Notes: a model not told the origin generated them from the sequence alone. DNA of 64,000 nt from Marispirochaeta sp963667435 (GCA_963667435.1 OY763414.1:1550001-1614000); one strand, 5' to 3'. Positions 8,915-18,003 are shown, numbered from the stretch's first letter. Made by a program: numbers and translations.

Positions 8915-9910
8915 CTATTTCAGGGCCATGATTCTCTGGCGAAGGCCAGGAGCCCACTGTTTCTCATCAAACTCACGCATAACAGGATCTGCGATGGCAC
9001 GGAAAGCTTCCGCATCAGGTTCGATAAGTTCCATACCGTTTTCAACCAGTTTATCGATGAATTGCTTGTCAGGATCGTAGGCAATTGACTTCACATAATC
9101 TTCAGCGTCGCTCCAAGCAGACAGAATCATTTCCTGATCTTCCGGAGAAAGAGTCTTAAACCAGCGGGAAGATATCTGGTACCTGGCAGTCGACCAGACG
9201 TGCTTTGTGTCTATAAGATATTTCTGGGCTTCATAAAACTTATAGGTATAAATAGTTTCCGGAGGATTTTCCTGAGCATCTACTGTTCCGGTCTTCAGTG
9301 CCATGTAGACTTCAGGAAAAGCAACGACAGTAGGAACAGCGCCGAAAGCTTCAAATACTTTAATTCTGACTGGGTAGGAGGGAAGTCTAAACTTAAGGCC
9401 TTTCAGATCCGCTGGTTTATAAATTGGCTTATTGGCGGTAATAAGCCGGGATCCACGAATTGCAATCGCAGCTGTGATAATGCCATGCTCATCTTCGAGT
9501 TTGCTGTTTATCTCCTGTCCGATTGTGCTCCAGAATTTCCTCAGATGCTCAACATCACGGATAACATAGGGTTCTTCAAACACAGTATATTCCGGCATGT
9601 ACATGATCAGGTCCATAATGCCTTCAGCCCCCATTTCGATGGTACCAGCCTTAAGACCCTCTACAACCTCACGCTCTCCTCCGAGAGCACCACTTGGATG
9701 AATGGTAACATCAATACGTCCATCGGAATTCTCTTCGATGATTTCCTTGAATTTTACCATCCCTTCATGAATTGGTCCTTCGGGCGGGAAAACTGAAGCG
9801 ATATTCACATTGACCTTCTTCTGTGACTGTCCCTCCTGTCCACCTTGTGCAAACAGACCATTCCCAAGAACCAGTAGTACAACAATCAATAGTAATCCAA
9901 CTCTTTTCAT
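8915..9910 (-). CDS. dctP: TRAP transporter periplasmic substrate-binding protein (DctP)
   Basis: A 331-residue protein. Residues 1-21 form a signal peptide (MKRVGLLLIVVLLVLGNGLFA) ending before QGG. The mature part has DctP-family landmarks: GALGGEREVVEGLKAGTIEM, the LKFRLPS segment with the arginine that usually binds the substrate carboxylate, and QENPPETIYTYKF. It captures an acid substrate in the periplasm and delivers it to DctQM. It is first in the operon, behind a clear sigma-70-like promoter whose -10 box is overlapped by the presumed GntR site. Confidence 0.95.
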   Translation of the reverse strand: MKRVGLLLIVVLLVLGNGLFAQGGQEGQSQKKVNVNIASVFPPEGPIHEGMVKFKEIIEENSDGRIDVTIHPSGALGGEREVVEGLKAGTIEMGAEGIMDLIMYMPEYTVFEEPYVIRDVEHLRKFWSTIGQEINSKLEDEHGIITAAIAIRGSRLITANKPIYKPADLKGLKFRLPSYPVRIKVFEAFGAVPTVVAFPEVYMALKTGTVDAQENPPETIYTYKFYEAQKYLIDTKHVWSTARYQISSRWFKTLSPEDQEMILSAWSDAEDYVKSIAYDPDKQFIDKLVENGMELIEPDAEAFRAIADPVMREFDEKQWAPGLRQRIMALK

Positions 9911-9936
9911 AAGACCTCCAATTTTCTTCGTTGAAT

Positions 9937-9971
9937 ATTGTGTATTGTATACTATATGTAATATTTGTCAA
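9937..9971 (-). promoter_or_regulatory. dctP promoter with overlapping GntR-type operator
   Basis: Read on the minus strand: -35 TTGACA (9971-9966), 16-base spacer, -10 TACAAT (9949-9944). The element GTATACAATACACAAT (9952-9937) covers the -10 box and nearly matches the element at 4401-4416 in front of gntR. This arrangement predicts repression of the TRAP operon by the divergent-end GntR regulator. Confidence 0.6.
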
Positions 9972-10184
9972 ATAAATTTTTACCTAAAGTACTTAATTAT
10001 TTATATATTCTGATCTTATATAGTAATATTTCCTAACTTATTGTAAAAATAGATAAACTTACAATTAAAATGCTTGCATAACGGAAAAGAGAGAATAGCA
10101 GACTACAAATGCTGTCGATTTCATCACTGAGGAGAGAAAAGTATATAAATGCCTAAACAGTATATGAGCTGATACATATTTCAA

Positions 10185-10885
10185 GGGAACTCAGATTGCA
10201 GGACATTCGCCCACACCCCGCCAAGCACCTGTATACTTTTTTCTCATGCTCTTTCCTTATCCGAACACGATGCTCACCCGGGGGAACCACATCCTGCAAG
10301 TTTTCCCCTGTAATCAAGAACTTTAAATGTGAGTATTGTTTTTCTCCTCGGCGCCTAAGGTGGCTTTCCCGGATCAACAGCAAGAAAAACCTGAACTACC
10401 TCCGTAGCTGCCTTTTTCTGCGGTATCAATATTCACAAAACGAATACCATCGGTCAGTACACTGCCAATGAACATCCAGAAGAACGGCAAACTCAAACCA
10501 TTCCAATAGCCCTGCAGCAGAATCCGCTTTTTCTCTCTACTCAGTCCAGGATTATCAACGAGGCTGCTGTTTCTATCAAAGATTCCGAGAAATGTAAGAT
10601 TTTTCCATGAAAGTACTGCGAGATTGCAATATCCAGCGCAATCTATCTGCTCCAGGTTATCGTGTATCATCAAAATTAAGGGATTGTTACAGAGGTCCCC
10701 CTACTGGTCCGGAGGGATAAAGGACTCGGTATTAATTCAGGAGATAAGAATATTAACTTGGATTACTGCATGTAACCCATGGGGACTACACCACATCCAG
10801 GGAGTAATGTTCTGCGGGCCAACCAGCTATATACTTAGCAAACCACAACTTTCAATATTGATGATATTAAAAAAACAACACCATA
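10185..10885 (-). pseudogene. decayed Ldh2-family (malate/lactate-type) dehydrogenase copy
   Basis: No intact frame exists, but stretches in all three minus-strand frames align in order with the intact Ldh2 protein at 13825-14829. Examples from N- to C-terminal side are VGPQNITPWM for VGLKNTTHWM, ILIS-stop-INTES for ILISWTNTES, GSVLTDGI (identical), IDTAEKGSYGG for IDTAGKGSCGG, VFLAVDPGK for VFIVIDPGK, and PPGEHRVRI for YPGEHRIHI. At least three in-frame stops and several frameshifts interrupt it. The first ~95 codons are missing where uxuB begins. It is a paralogue that decayed in place. Confidence 0.9.
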
Positions 10886-10904
10886 AGTTTTCATGGGAAC
10901 GAGA

Positions 10905-12509
10905 TTATTTCAGATACTTCCGCAGAGTTTCGACGACAGCCCCCGGCCCGGAAAGCATTTCTGCAAAGATTCCCTCAATTTTATCTGAAAGGCCATGGAT
11001 TACCAAATCAATCCCGAAGATTGTAGCATCCGAAAGAATCGGAGCAAGCCTTTCAGTAAAAGGTCCCTTATCTCCAAGACCAATTCCGGTAAACTTCGCC
11101 TGCAGTGACGGCCCCAGGGGATCCGGACTTATTTCAAATTGATTTCCTTCATCATCAATGCCCAACAGATACCGCAGCCAGCCGGCGATAAAAAGCGGAA
11201 CCGCTGTCAACCCGGCAAGGGCTTCTGGCCCTTTTTTTGCATATGCTTTCAGGGTGACCCCGAAACGGACGGGAACTTTCTGGGATGTATCCCAGGCAAT
11301 CCGCTGGGGCATATCCGGCACATAGGGATTGGGCAGCCGCTCTTCAAGCACCTCGCGGATAAAATCTTCAGGCTCAATTATCCCCGGATGTTCGGCAACA
11401 GGCAACCCCTCACCGTAGCCTAACTTCTCGATAAAACGCACCAGCAGAGGATTTTTCATCTCTTCATAGATTCTGCCATAACCCAAAAGACAGCCGAAAA
11501 CAGCCAGGGTGGTATGCAGGGGATTCAGGCAGGTGCAGACCTTCATGGTCTCCACCTTGTCCACCGTCTCCCTATCGGTAAACAGCACCCCAGCTTTTTC
11601 CAGGGGAGGTCTGCCGTTGGGAAAGGAATCTTCAATTACCAGGTACTCTGCAGCTTCAAGGTTTACAAAGGTAGTGGCTTTTGAGCCTTTGGCTGTCGCA
11701 ATGATTTCCCCGCTCTCATACCCGTCTTGCAGAAGGATTTCCCTCACCTGCTCAGAAGGCTTGGGAACAATCTTGTCGATCATGGACCAGGGAAAGGACA
11801 CCTGCTTCGGGTCCTGGAGATACTCCAGAAAACCCTTATCCACGGAGCCGGAACTGATCCAACTCCCGGCTATTTCTTCCACGGCCTTCTGCAACTGCAG
11901 TCCATTGTGGGAAAAATTGTCCATACTTACCATGGAAACAGGGGCAGCACCGGCGATATAACGACGATACAGCAGGTAGGTGAGCAGAACCATCAGATGC
12001 CCCGGCTTATTCGGGGGACCGGTAAGAGCTGCTTTTACCGCGGTTGCATAGTCACCATCAGGACCACGCAACGAGTAGGCTTTTTCCGTTGCAGCAAGAC
12101 TGGCCATCTGTAGGGAGGAACTTTCAAAAAACCGGACCAGCTGATCCAGTTCGGAGTTGGTTTTGATAAATGCTGCAACACTGGCAAGAACCTGCTTTTT
12201 AACGCTGCCGTCGGCATGCAGCATTACGGAAAGGATAAGATTGTCATGGGGTCGAAATGCCTTGTCCACTACCTCTTCATCCCAGCTGGAACAGATAATC
12301 ATCCCCCGGTCAGCCGCACCCATGTTAAGCAGATCCTGCTGCAGCCTTGCAAGGTATCCCCGGGAGATATTTCCGGAGCCGAAATGAACCCAGACGGGGT
12401 TTTCCAGAGTCCTGTCTCTAACAGCAGCAATATTGTGCTCCGGGAGTCCGTAACCACCAGCCCTCCACTGATCCAAATTCTCAGTTATTCCTTTCAGTGT
12501 CAGCTTCAT
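10905..12509 (-). CDS. uxuB: mannitol dehydrogenase-family D-fructuronate reductase
   Basis: A 534-residue polyol-specific long-chain dehydrogenase. WVHFGSGNISRGYL near residue 40 is the N-terminal dinucleotide-binding segment. SMDNFSHNG near 190 and the KVCTCLNPLHTTLAVFG region near 325 fit the family, in which Lys/Asn/His residues of the second domain do the chemistry. UxuB oxidises D-mannonate to D-fructuronate in the reverse sense of its usual pathway name. The next gene upstream is mannonate dehydratase, overlapping by 4 bases, which fixes the role in hexuronate breakdown. GGAGG precedes the ATG. Length is slightly above E. coli UxuB. Confidence 0.9.
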   Translation of the reverse strand: MKLTLKGITENLDQWRAGGYGLPEHNIAAVRDRTLENPVWVHFGSGNISRGYLARLQQDLLNMGAADRGMIICSSWDEEVVDKAFRPHDNLILSVMLHADGSVKKQVLASVAAFIKTNSELDQLVRFFESSSLQMASLAATEKAYSLRGPDGDYATAVKAALTGPPNKPGHLMVLLTYLLYRRYIAGAAPVSMVSMDNFSHNGLQLQKAVEEIAGSWISSGSVDKGFLEYLQDPKQVSFPWSMIDKIVPKPSEQVREILLQDGYESGEIIATAKGSKATTFVNLEAAEYLVIEDSFPNGRPPLEKAGVLFTDRETVDKVETMKVCTCLNPLHTTLAVFGCLLGYGRIYEEMKNPLLVRFIEKLGYGEGLPVAEHPGIIEPEDFIREVLEERLPNPYVPDMPQRIAWDTSQKVPVRFGVTLKAYAKKGPEALAGLTAVPLFIAGWLRYLLGIDDEGNQFEISPDPLGPSLQAKFTGIGLGDKGPFTERLAPILSDATIFGIDLVIHGLSDKIEGIFAEMLSGPGAVVETLRKYLK

Positions 12510-13591
12510 GCCCGGCCTCCTATTCCTTTATCAAGAGACTCCCATATACCTAACATGTATGCAACACCAATAGCCCTGTCATAGAGACCGTATCCCGGCC
12601 TGGCAGTCTCTCCCCAGATCATGCGTCCATGGTCGGGACGGATAATTCCATCGAACTGAGTAGCATGAAAAGCCTTGAGAATCTCATACATATCAAGAGA
12701 GCCCTCGGAAGAGAGATGAGCGGCCTCATCAAAATCCCGCTCTCCCCGTTCTTTCCGGTAGCGGACATTACGGATATGGCCGAAATGAATACGACTTCCG
12801 AAACGACGGATCATGACAGGCAGGTCATTCTCCCGGTTGGCCCCAAGAGATCCGGTACAGAAAGTAAGGCCGTTCCAGGGGCTGTCGGACATGGAAAGAA
12901 GACGGGCAATCTTCGCTTCAGAGGTGACTATTCTCTGAAGGCCGAAGACCGGCCAGGGCGGGTCGTCCGGGTGGAGAGCCATCTTGACACCATACTTTTC
13001 GCAGGCCGGAATAATCGCATCAAGAAAGTACTTCAAATTCTCAAAAAGGCGATCTTCGGTAAATCCTCTATAGGCTGCAAAAAGATCTTCCAGTAGAGAT
13101 AGCCGCTCAGGTTCCCAGCCGGGAAGGGAAAAACCTTCTGCCTTCTTCTCCATATGCGCAAGCATGCCCATGGGATCTGCGGTTTCAACAAGGCCCGCCT
13201 CATAAGAGAGTACCGTTGAATCATCTTCAAGAGTCTTTGCCAGGTCAGACCGGGTCCAGTCGAACACAGGCATGAAGTTGTAGCAGATAAGCCGGATGCC
13301 CTCGGAGGAGAGATGCTTCATAGTCTCTATATAGTTATCTATAGCCCGGTCCCGGCCGGAGCGGCCGAGCTTTATATCCTCATGGATATTGACACTTTCA
13401 ATAGCTTCAACGGAAAGTCCTGCAGCTTCTACCTGCTGTTTGAGGGCCCGGATATCTTCCACCGGCCAGACCTCCCCTACCGGAATATCCGGCAGGGAGG
13501 TAACCACTCCCCGAACACCGGGGATCTGGCGTATATATTTCAATGGGACGCTGTCATGTCCGTCACCGAACCAGCGCAGGGTCATTTTCAT
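12506..13591 (-). CDS. uxuA: mannonate dehydratase
   Basis: A 361-residue TIM-barrel enzyme that converts D-mannonate to 2-keto-3-deoxy-D-gluconate. The start MKMTLRWFGDGHDSVPL and the segments ICYNFMPVFDWTR, MALHPDDPPWP, FCTGSLG, IHFGHIRN and RPDHGRMIWGE are near-textbook UxuA, with the His, Cys and Asp ligands for Fe2+/Mn2+. Length matches the short-insert form of the family. It is the first gene of a uxuA-uxuB pair with a 4-base overlap. About 230 bases of non-coding sequence separate it from the ldh2 gene upstream, enough for its own promoter. Confidence 0.97.
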   Translation of the reverse strand: MKMTLRWFGDGHDSVPLKYIRQIPGVRGVVTSLPDIPVGEVWPVEDIRALKQQVEAAGLSVEAIESVNIHEDIKLGRSGRDRAIDNYIETMKHLSSEGIRLICYNFMPVFDWTRSDLAKTLEDDSTVLSYEAGLVETADPMGMLAHMEKKAEGFSLPGWEPERLSLLEDLFAAYRGFTEDRLFENLKYFLDAIIPACEKYGVKMALHPDDPPWPVFGLQRIVTSEAKIARLLSMSDSPWNGLTFCTGSLGANRENDLPVMIRRFGSRIHFGHIRNVRYRKERGERDFDEAAHLSSEGSLDMYEILKAFHATQFDGIIRPDHGRMIWGETARPGYGLYDRAIGVAYMLGIWESLDKGIGGRA

Positions 13592-13824
13592 ATCGCTTAT
13601 CCTTATTCACAGAGCAACAGGTCAATCTTACCAGTCTTCTCGCTTATATTATCGAACAAAGCAAAAGCATTTTCAAAATCAGCATATATCAATATATAGT
13701 AAATCATAGCTTCAATGAGGGTAAGGTTGCAGGAAGACCTTAGTAACTCCGAAAATTCTGGTGAGGAATGACACTAAAGTATTCCTGGAACAAAAAGAAT
13801 ACAGGGATGTAAGTTTGATCAGTT

Positions 13825-14829
13825 CTAAAGCGCCAGGATCTCTTCCCAAACTCTGTCATTGACCAGTATTCCGTTCTTCTCCTGATCTTTCATAATATGA
13901 ATGCGATGTTCACCCGGGTAAACAATTTCTCGTAAATGTTCTGCAGGTGCCGAACTTTTTAAATGGGCAATCGCCTTATTAATCGTTTGTCTTATTTCGG
14001 GCTCTGCCATGGTTTTCCCAGGATCAATCACAATAAAAACCTGTGATGCTCCGCCGCAGCTGCCTTTTCCTGCAGTATCGATATCCGACGCACCTATTCC
14101 ATCGGTAAGGACACTGCCCAGAATATCCAACATAAAAGCAAAACTTGAACCTTTCCAATACCCCATCGGCAGTATCCGCATGGTTTCTTCAATAGGACCG
14201 GGATCATCTGTGAGATTCCCGTTGCTGTCGAATCCGCCGGGAAAGGGCAGCTTTTTCCCAGCCTGCCTGGTAACCTCGAGTTTTCCATAAGAATATTGTG
14301 ACATAGCCATATCCAGCATAATTGGGTCCGGATCTCCCGGCATTGCCATTACATAGGGATTGTTGCCGAGCTTACACTCCTTACCACCCCAGGGAGGCAT
14401 ACAAGACTCGGTATTTGTCCAGGAGATAAGAATATAACCTTTTTGTGCAGCATATAATCCATATGTTCCACCGCGCATCCAGTGTGTTGTATTCTTCAAC
14501 CCTACCATACCAATACCATATTTTTCAGCAAGAGCGATTCCACAGTCAGTGGCATATAAAGAATTAAGGATCCCGGGACCGGTATTTCCGTTGAACACTT
14601 TTATTGCCCCAAACTCCTTTTCAAGACTGGGTTCCGCATTAACATCGACCCACCCTTTTTTTACATAATCAACAAATCTTGCAACGCGGTTTACACCATG
14701 AGAGTAAATCCCGTCATTGCTTGATTCAGTATGAACACGTGCACATATATCAGCTTTCGTATCAGCCATACCATACTTGATTAATACATTTTTTATCTCT
14801 GATTTCATATCGTTAAAAGAGACACGCAT
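13825..14829 (-). CDS. Ldh2-family malate/L-lactate/keto-acid dehydrogenase
   Basis: About 334 residues of the type-2 malate/lactate dehydrogenase family (YiaK/AllD/ComC fold, NAD(P)H dependent). SNDGIYSHGVNRV near the N-terminus carries the catalytic His, and NTTHWMRGGTYG, LDMAMSQYSYGKLE and GSVLTDGI follow. The start at 14829 (AGAGG upstream) matches the family N-terminus; an earlier in-frame ATG at 14865 would overlap dctM. It follows the TRAP genes directly and so probably reduces or oxidises the imported keto- or hydroxy-acid. A decayed copy lies at 10185-10885 and a truncated relative at 47761. Confidence 0.9.
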   Translation of the reverse strand: MRVSFNDMKSEIKNVLIKYGMADTKADICARVHTESSNDGIYSHGVNRVARFVDYVKKGWVDVNAEPSLEKEFGAIKVFNGNTGPGILNSLYATDCGIALAEKYGIGMVGLKNTTHWMRGGTYGLYAAQKGYILISWTNTESCMPPWGGKECKLGNNPYVMAMPGDPDPIMLDMAMSQYSYGKLEVTRQAGKKLPFPGGFDSNGNLTDDPGPIEETMRILPMGYWKGSSFAFMLDILGSVLTDGIGASDIDTAGKGSCGGASQVFIVIDPGKTMAEPEIRQTINKAIAHLKSSAPAEHLREIVYPGEHRIHIMKDQEKNGILVNDRVWEEILAL

Positions 14830-14851
14830 ACAGAAACCTCTTACAGTGGAA

Positions 14852-16129
14852 TTAGCCGAATACAAGATTCGGAAGAAACATTACGATTTGTGGAAAAAAG
14901 GCCAGAACAATAACCAGAAGCGTCACGGCTAAGATAAAAGGAAGTGCTTCTTTTGCATAAACCTCGATAGGACACCGTAACAGAGAACATGCTGTATACA
15001 TGGTAACACCTACCGGCGGTGTCATTCCGCCCATGGTATTTACAAGGAAAAACAGCATGCCGAAATGAACAGGATCAAAACCAACCTCGGTAACAATGGG
15101 AAGAAAAATAGGAACCAGAATCAGAACATTGACTGTGGCTTCCATAAACATTCCAATAATAAAAAGGAAGGTGAGGATAATAAAAAGAACGACATAAGGC
15201 CCAGCTGCAACATTTTTTATAAATCCTGCAAGTGTCTGAGGTAGCTGATCAAACACTACGGCATAACCAAAAATAGATGAACAGATTATTATCAGCATTA
15301 CAATACTGATATCCTTGGCTGAATGTTTAAGTACTTCCGCAAGCTTCTGCATTGTCAGTTCTCTGTAGACAAACTTTCCTATAATAAAAGCGTAGACAAC
15401 TGCGAAAGCACCTGCTTCAGAAGCGGTAAAGAGGCCGAAACGTATACCAACAATCAGTATGACAGGAAATAATAGGGCCCATAAATTATGGTAAATACCG
15501 GTGACAACCTCTTTAGGAGTAGATGGACGATCAGTCTCAGCGCTGTAATTTCTTTTTCTGGAAATTGTATAGACAGCTACCATAAGAAAAGTCATTGTCA
15601 GCAGACCTGGGATAATTCCCGCGAGGAACAATTTTCCTATCGAAACTTCGCCTACAACACCAAAAAGAATCAGCCCGATACTGGGAGGTATGGTTGCAGT
15701 AACAAGACCACCCATGGCCAGGATTGCCGCTGTAAAACCTCTGGAAAAACCTTTTTTTTCCATGTCCGGACCAAGAATTCGGCATTCCATTGCAGCATCA
15801 GCAGTTGCAGAACCGGATATTCCACCCATCAAAGCACTGAGAACGACAGAAACCTGTGCTAGCCCACCATACATGTGACCGGTAAGTACTTTTGAAAAAG
15901 AAATCAATCTTCGTGTGATTCCGGTTTCGTTCATAAGGTTTCCTGCAAGAACGAAAAATGGAACCGCAAGCAGAGGAAAAGACTGGGTACTGGTAACCAT
16001 CCGCTGGATAACAACCTGAAGGGGAAGACCTTCTGTAACAAAAAACAGAAGACTCGATATACCAATGGTAAATGCGACAGGCATTCCGAGTATAAGAAGT
16101 AGAATAAAAGTTAGAACCAATAATAACAT
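14852..16129 (-). CDS. dctM: TRAP transporter large permease (DctM), second system
   Basis: A 425-residue membrane protein with about 12 spans. MPVAFTIGISSLLFF, SGSATADAAMECRILGPDMEK and TATIPPSIGLILFG mark the DctM family. It is intact. However its partner small permease upstream is split by an insertion element, so its synthesis from the native promoter is probably reduced and the transporter likely inactive. It lies 11 bases after the dctQ remnant and 22 bases before the ldh2 start. The neighbourhood suggests a hexonate, hexuronate or related acid as substrate. Confidence 0.95.
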   Translation of the reverse strand: MLLLVLTFILLLILGMPVAFTIGISSLLFFVTEGLPLQVVIQRMVTSTQSFPLLAVPFFVLAGNLMNETGITRRLISFSKVLTGHMYGGLAQVSVVLSALMGGISGSATADAAMECRILGPDMEKKGFSRGFTAAILAMGGLVTATIPPSIGLILFGVVGEVSIGKLFLAGIIPGLLTMTFLMVAVYTISRKRNYSAETDRPSTPKEVVTGIYHNLWALLFPVILIVGIRFGLFTASEAGAFAVVYAFIIGKFVYRELTMQKLAEVLKHSAKDISIVMLIIICSSIFGYAVVFDQLPQTLAGFIKNVAAGPYVVLFIILTFLFIIGMFMEATVNVLILVPIFLPIVTEVGFDPVHFGMLFFLVNTMGGMTPPVGVTMYTACSLLRCPIEVYAKEALPFILAVTLLVIVLAFFPQIVMFLPNLVFG

Positions 16130-16370
16130 TCTACCTCCCCCTACCTTTTAATCAATCCGGAAATATGCAGCCGTATACGCTGCAAAACTGTCCATCCCAT
16201 AAGAAACGCACCGACAGGGGCACTGAGTGTAACAAAAGAGTAGCTTAATACCGGGATCGTATTAAATGTCCGTTTATAGTTCTGAAAACAAAGCTTGGTA
16301 CCAAAATAAAAAACAATCAGAACAAAACCAAAGATCAGGATATCCAGCACCAGCATCAAAATCTGCCGGG

Positions 16371-16378
16371 GAATCGCC
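16371..16378. repeat. left 8-bp target-site duplication of the IS256-family element
   Basis: GAATCGCC directly precedes the left inverted repeat and is identical to 17680-17687. Confidence 0.95.
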
Positions 16379-17679
16379 GAGACTGTAAATAAATTTGTGT
16401 AAAGTTCCAAATCTTTGTATAAGAAGAGAGGAGCTTTTATTTTGTACGACACAGAAGAATTCAATGAGCTGGCAGATAAGCTGGCCAAGAATCTGAAAAC
16501 CCAGCAGGATGTCTCTGACATGACCAAGATGTTGGCCAAAGTCGCCATGGAACGAATCTTGGAAATTGAGATGGAAGAACATCTCGGAGAGAAGAAAGCA
16601 GGCCAGCGGCCATCAGGCAACTCAAGGAACGGGTATTCTCAGAAAACTGTCAAAACAGAAAATGCTGAAATTGATCTGGAGATCCCCCGAGACCGGGACT
16701 CTTCCTTTGCACCGCAGCTGATCAAAAAGAACCAACGCCGGACCGGTGATCTGGATAGCAAGATTCTGACCCTGTACGCCAAAGGAATGACCACCCGGGA
16801 CATCACTGATACGTTCAAGGAAATGTACGATGTGGATGTCTCTCCAGCCCTAATATCCAAGATTACCGATGGGGTGATGGATGAGGTCATTGCCTGGCAG
16901 AATCGTCCACTGGACACCGTTTATCCCATTGTCTATCTGGATTGCATTGTCATCAAAGTACGCGAGAATAAGCGGGTCATCAATAAAAGCGTATATCTTG
17001 CTTTAGCCGTTAATACTGAAGGCCTGAAGGAACCTTTAGGCCTCTGGATTGCCGAAACAGAAGGCGCCAAGTTCTGGATGAATGTGCTTACAGAGCTGCA
17101 GAACAGGGGCGTCCAGGATATCTTCATTGCCTGTTTAGATGGTCTTACCGGCTTCCCTGAAGCGATCGCTACCGTTTATCCCAAAACCAAAGTGCAGCTT
17201 TGTATTGTCCATCAGGTACGGAACTCAGTGAAGTTTGTCTCGTACAAGGACCGGAAATCTGTGACCGCTGATTTAAAGAAGATTTACAGCTCAATTTCAG
17301 AACAGGAAGCCAGACGGGAGCTGGATCTGTTCGCTGAAAAGTGGGATTCACAGTACCCCTCGATTAGTGCAGGCTGGTACCGTAATTGGGAGAATCTGAT
17401 TACTTTATTTGATTACCCGGATGAAATCCGCAGGATTATCTACACGACTAATGCCATTGAATCGGTGAATAGCGTGATACGAAAATCCATCAAGAATCGG
17501 AAGATCTTCCCTAATGACGGATCTGCGCTTAAAATAATTTATCTGGCTATTGAGCAGGCCTCCAGGAAATGGTCTATGCCGCTTCGGAACTGGAAGCCTG
17601 CCATGAATAGGTTTGCCATCGAATACGACGGGCGATTTTAAATTGGAAATGAGCTTTACACAAAAAATTTTACAGGCTC
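16379..17679. mobile_element. IS256-family insertion sequence, 1301 bp, complete
   Basis: The left end starts GAGACTGTAAATAAATTTGT and the right end, read inward on the other strand, starts GAGCCTGTAAAATTTTTTGT. Both continue into GTGTAAAG. These imperfect inverted repeats resemble those of IS256-type elements. The flanks carry an identical 8-bp target duplication, GAATCGCC. One intact transposase gene fills the element on the + strand, opposite to the interrupted dctQ. The perfect duplication and intact gene indicate a fairly recent insertion. Confidence 0.97.
16442..17641 (+). CDS. IS256-family (MULE-type) transposase
   Basis: A 399-residue transposase with a DDE catalytic triad: Asp in VYLDCIVIKVR, Asp in ACLDGLTGFPEA, and Glu in TTNAIESVNS. 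The N-terminal EMEEHLGEKKAGQRPSGNSRNGYS stretch is typical of this family (key part only shown). The TTG at 16442 has AGAGGAG eight bases upstream; an in-frame TTG at 16415 has no such site. Rare TTG initiation is common for transposases. The frame is intact, so the element may still be active. Confidence 0.95.
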   Translation: MYDTEEFNELADKLAKNLKTQQDVSDMTKMLAKVAMERILEIEMEEHLGEKKAGQRPSGNSRNGYSQKTVKTENAEIDLEIPRDRDSSFAPQLIKKNQRRTGDLDSKILTLYAKGMTTRDITDTFKEMYDVDVSPALISKITDGVMDEVIAWQNRPLDTVYPIVYLDCIVIKVRENKRVINKSVYLALAVNTEGLKEPLGLWIAETEGAKFWMNVLTELQNRGVQDIFIACLDGLTGFPEAIATVYPKTKVQLCIVHQVRNSVKFVSYKDRKSVTADLKKIYSSISEQEARRELDLFAEKWDSQYPSISAGWYRNWENLITLFDYPDEIRRIIYTTNAIESVNSVIRKSIKNRKIFPNDGSALKIIYLAIEQASRKWSMPLRNWKPAMNRFAIEYDGRF

Positions 17680-17687
17680 GAATCGCC
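17680..17687. repeat. right 8-bp target-site duplication of the IS256-family element
   Basis: GAATCGCC directly follows the right inverted repeat and is identical to 16371-16378. Removing one copy with the element restores the dctQ frame. Confidence 0.95.
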
Positions 17688-17926
17688 GGAAGCCGACTAA
17701 CAAGCATGTCAACACCAACATGACTGTCAGTTCTCAAAGCAAGGTCCGCCCCGATAAAACAAACCCAGGAAAAGAGCAACTGTGCAATATCAATGGACCA
17801 GGCCACAGACACACCAAACCAGCGAAGACTCGCAGCAATAAATACCAGAAGTATCAGCATGGCAAGCATTATCACCACAAGCCGCTCTTCCAATAATTTT
17901 AAACTCATAATCAGCCCCTATTATTC

Positions 17927-17967
17927 AAAACCCGGCAGAGAGGCAATTTCCGCTTAACCCTGCCGGG
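17927..17967 (-). terminator. intra-operon terminator/attenuator between dctP and dctQ (second TRAP)
   Basis: On the minus strand CCCGGCAG pairs with CTGCCGGG (8 bp, with an internal loop region that can pair further), followed by TTTT. It sits between dctP and the dctQ start, as in the first TRAP operon. Confidence 0.65.
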
Positions 17968-18003
17968 ATATAATAAATCAGTTGAGAACTATCTGATTAG
18001 AAA

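Larger units (their letters stand above)
16141..17908 (-). pseudogene. dctQ: TRAP small permease (dctQ) interrupted by an IS256-family element
   Basis: The 5' piece is 17680-17908 and the 3' piece is 16141-16378. Deleting the element and one copy of the 8-bp duplication joins them in frame as ...DMLVSRLPAI-PRQILMLVLDIL... The restored gene is 459 bp, 152 codons, exactly the length of the intact dctQ at 8390-8848. The N-terminal half has two hydrophobic segments and HVGVDMLVSRLP, the usual DctQ loop; the C-terminal half has the other two. No other damage is visible in either piece. The insertion should abolish the transporter unless the element excises. Confidence 0.95.

Noticed and set aside
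16141..16620. 159-residue protein running from the dctQ remnant into the IS element
   Set aside because: The N-terminal half is antisense IS sequence; only 16141-16378 is dctQ.
17405..17908. 167-residue protein starting as DctQ
   Set aside because: Past 17680 it reads into the IS right end and antisense transposase.
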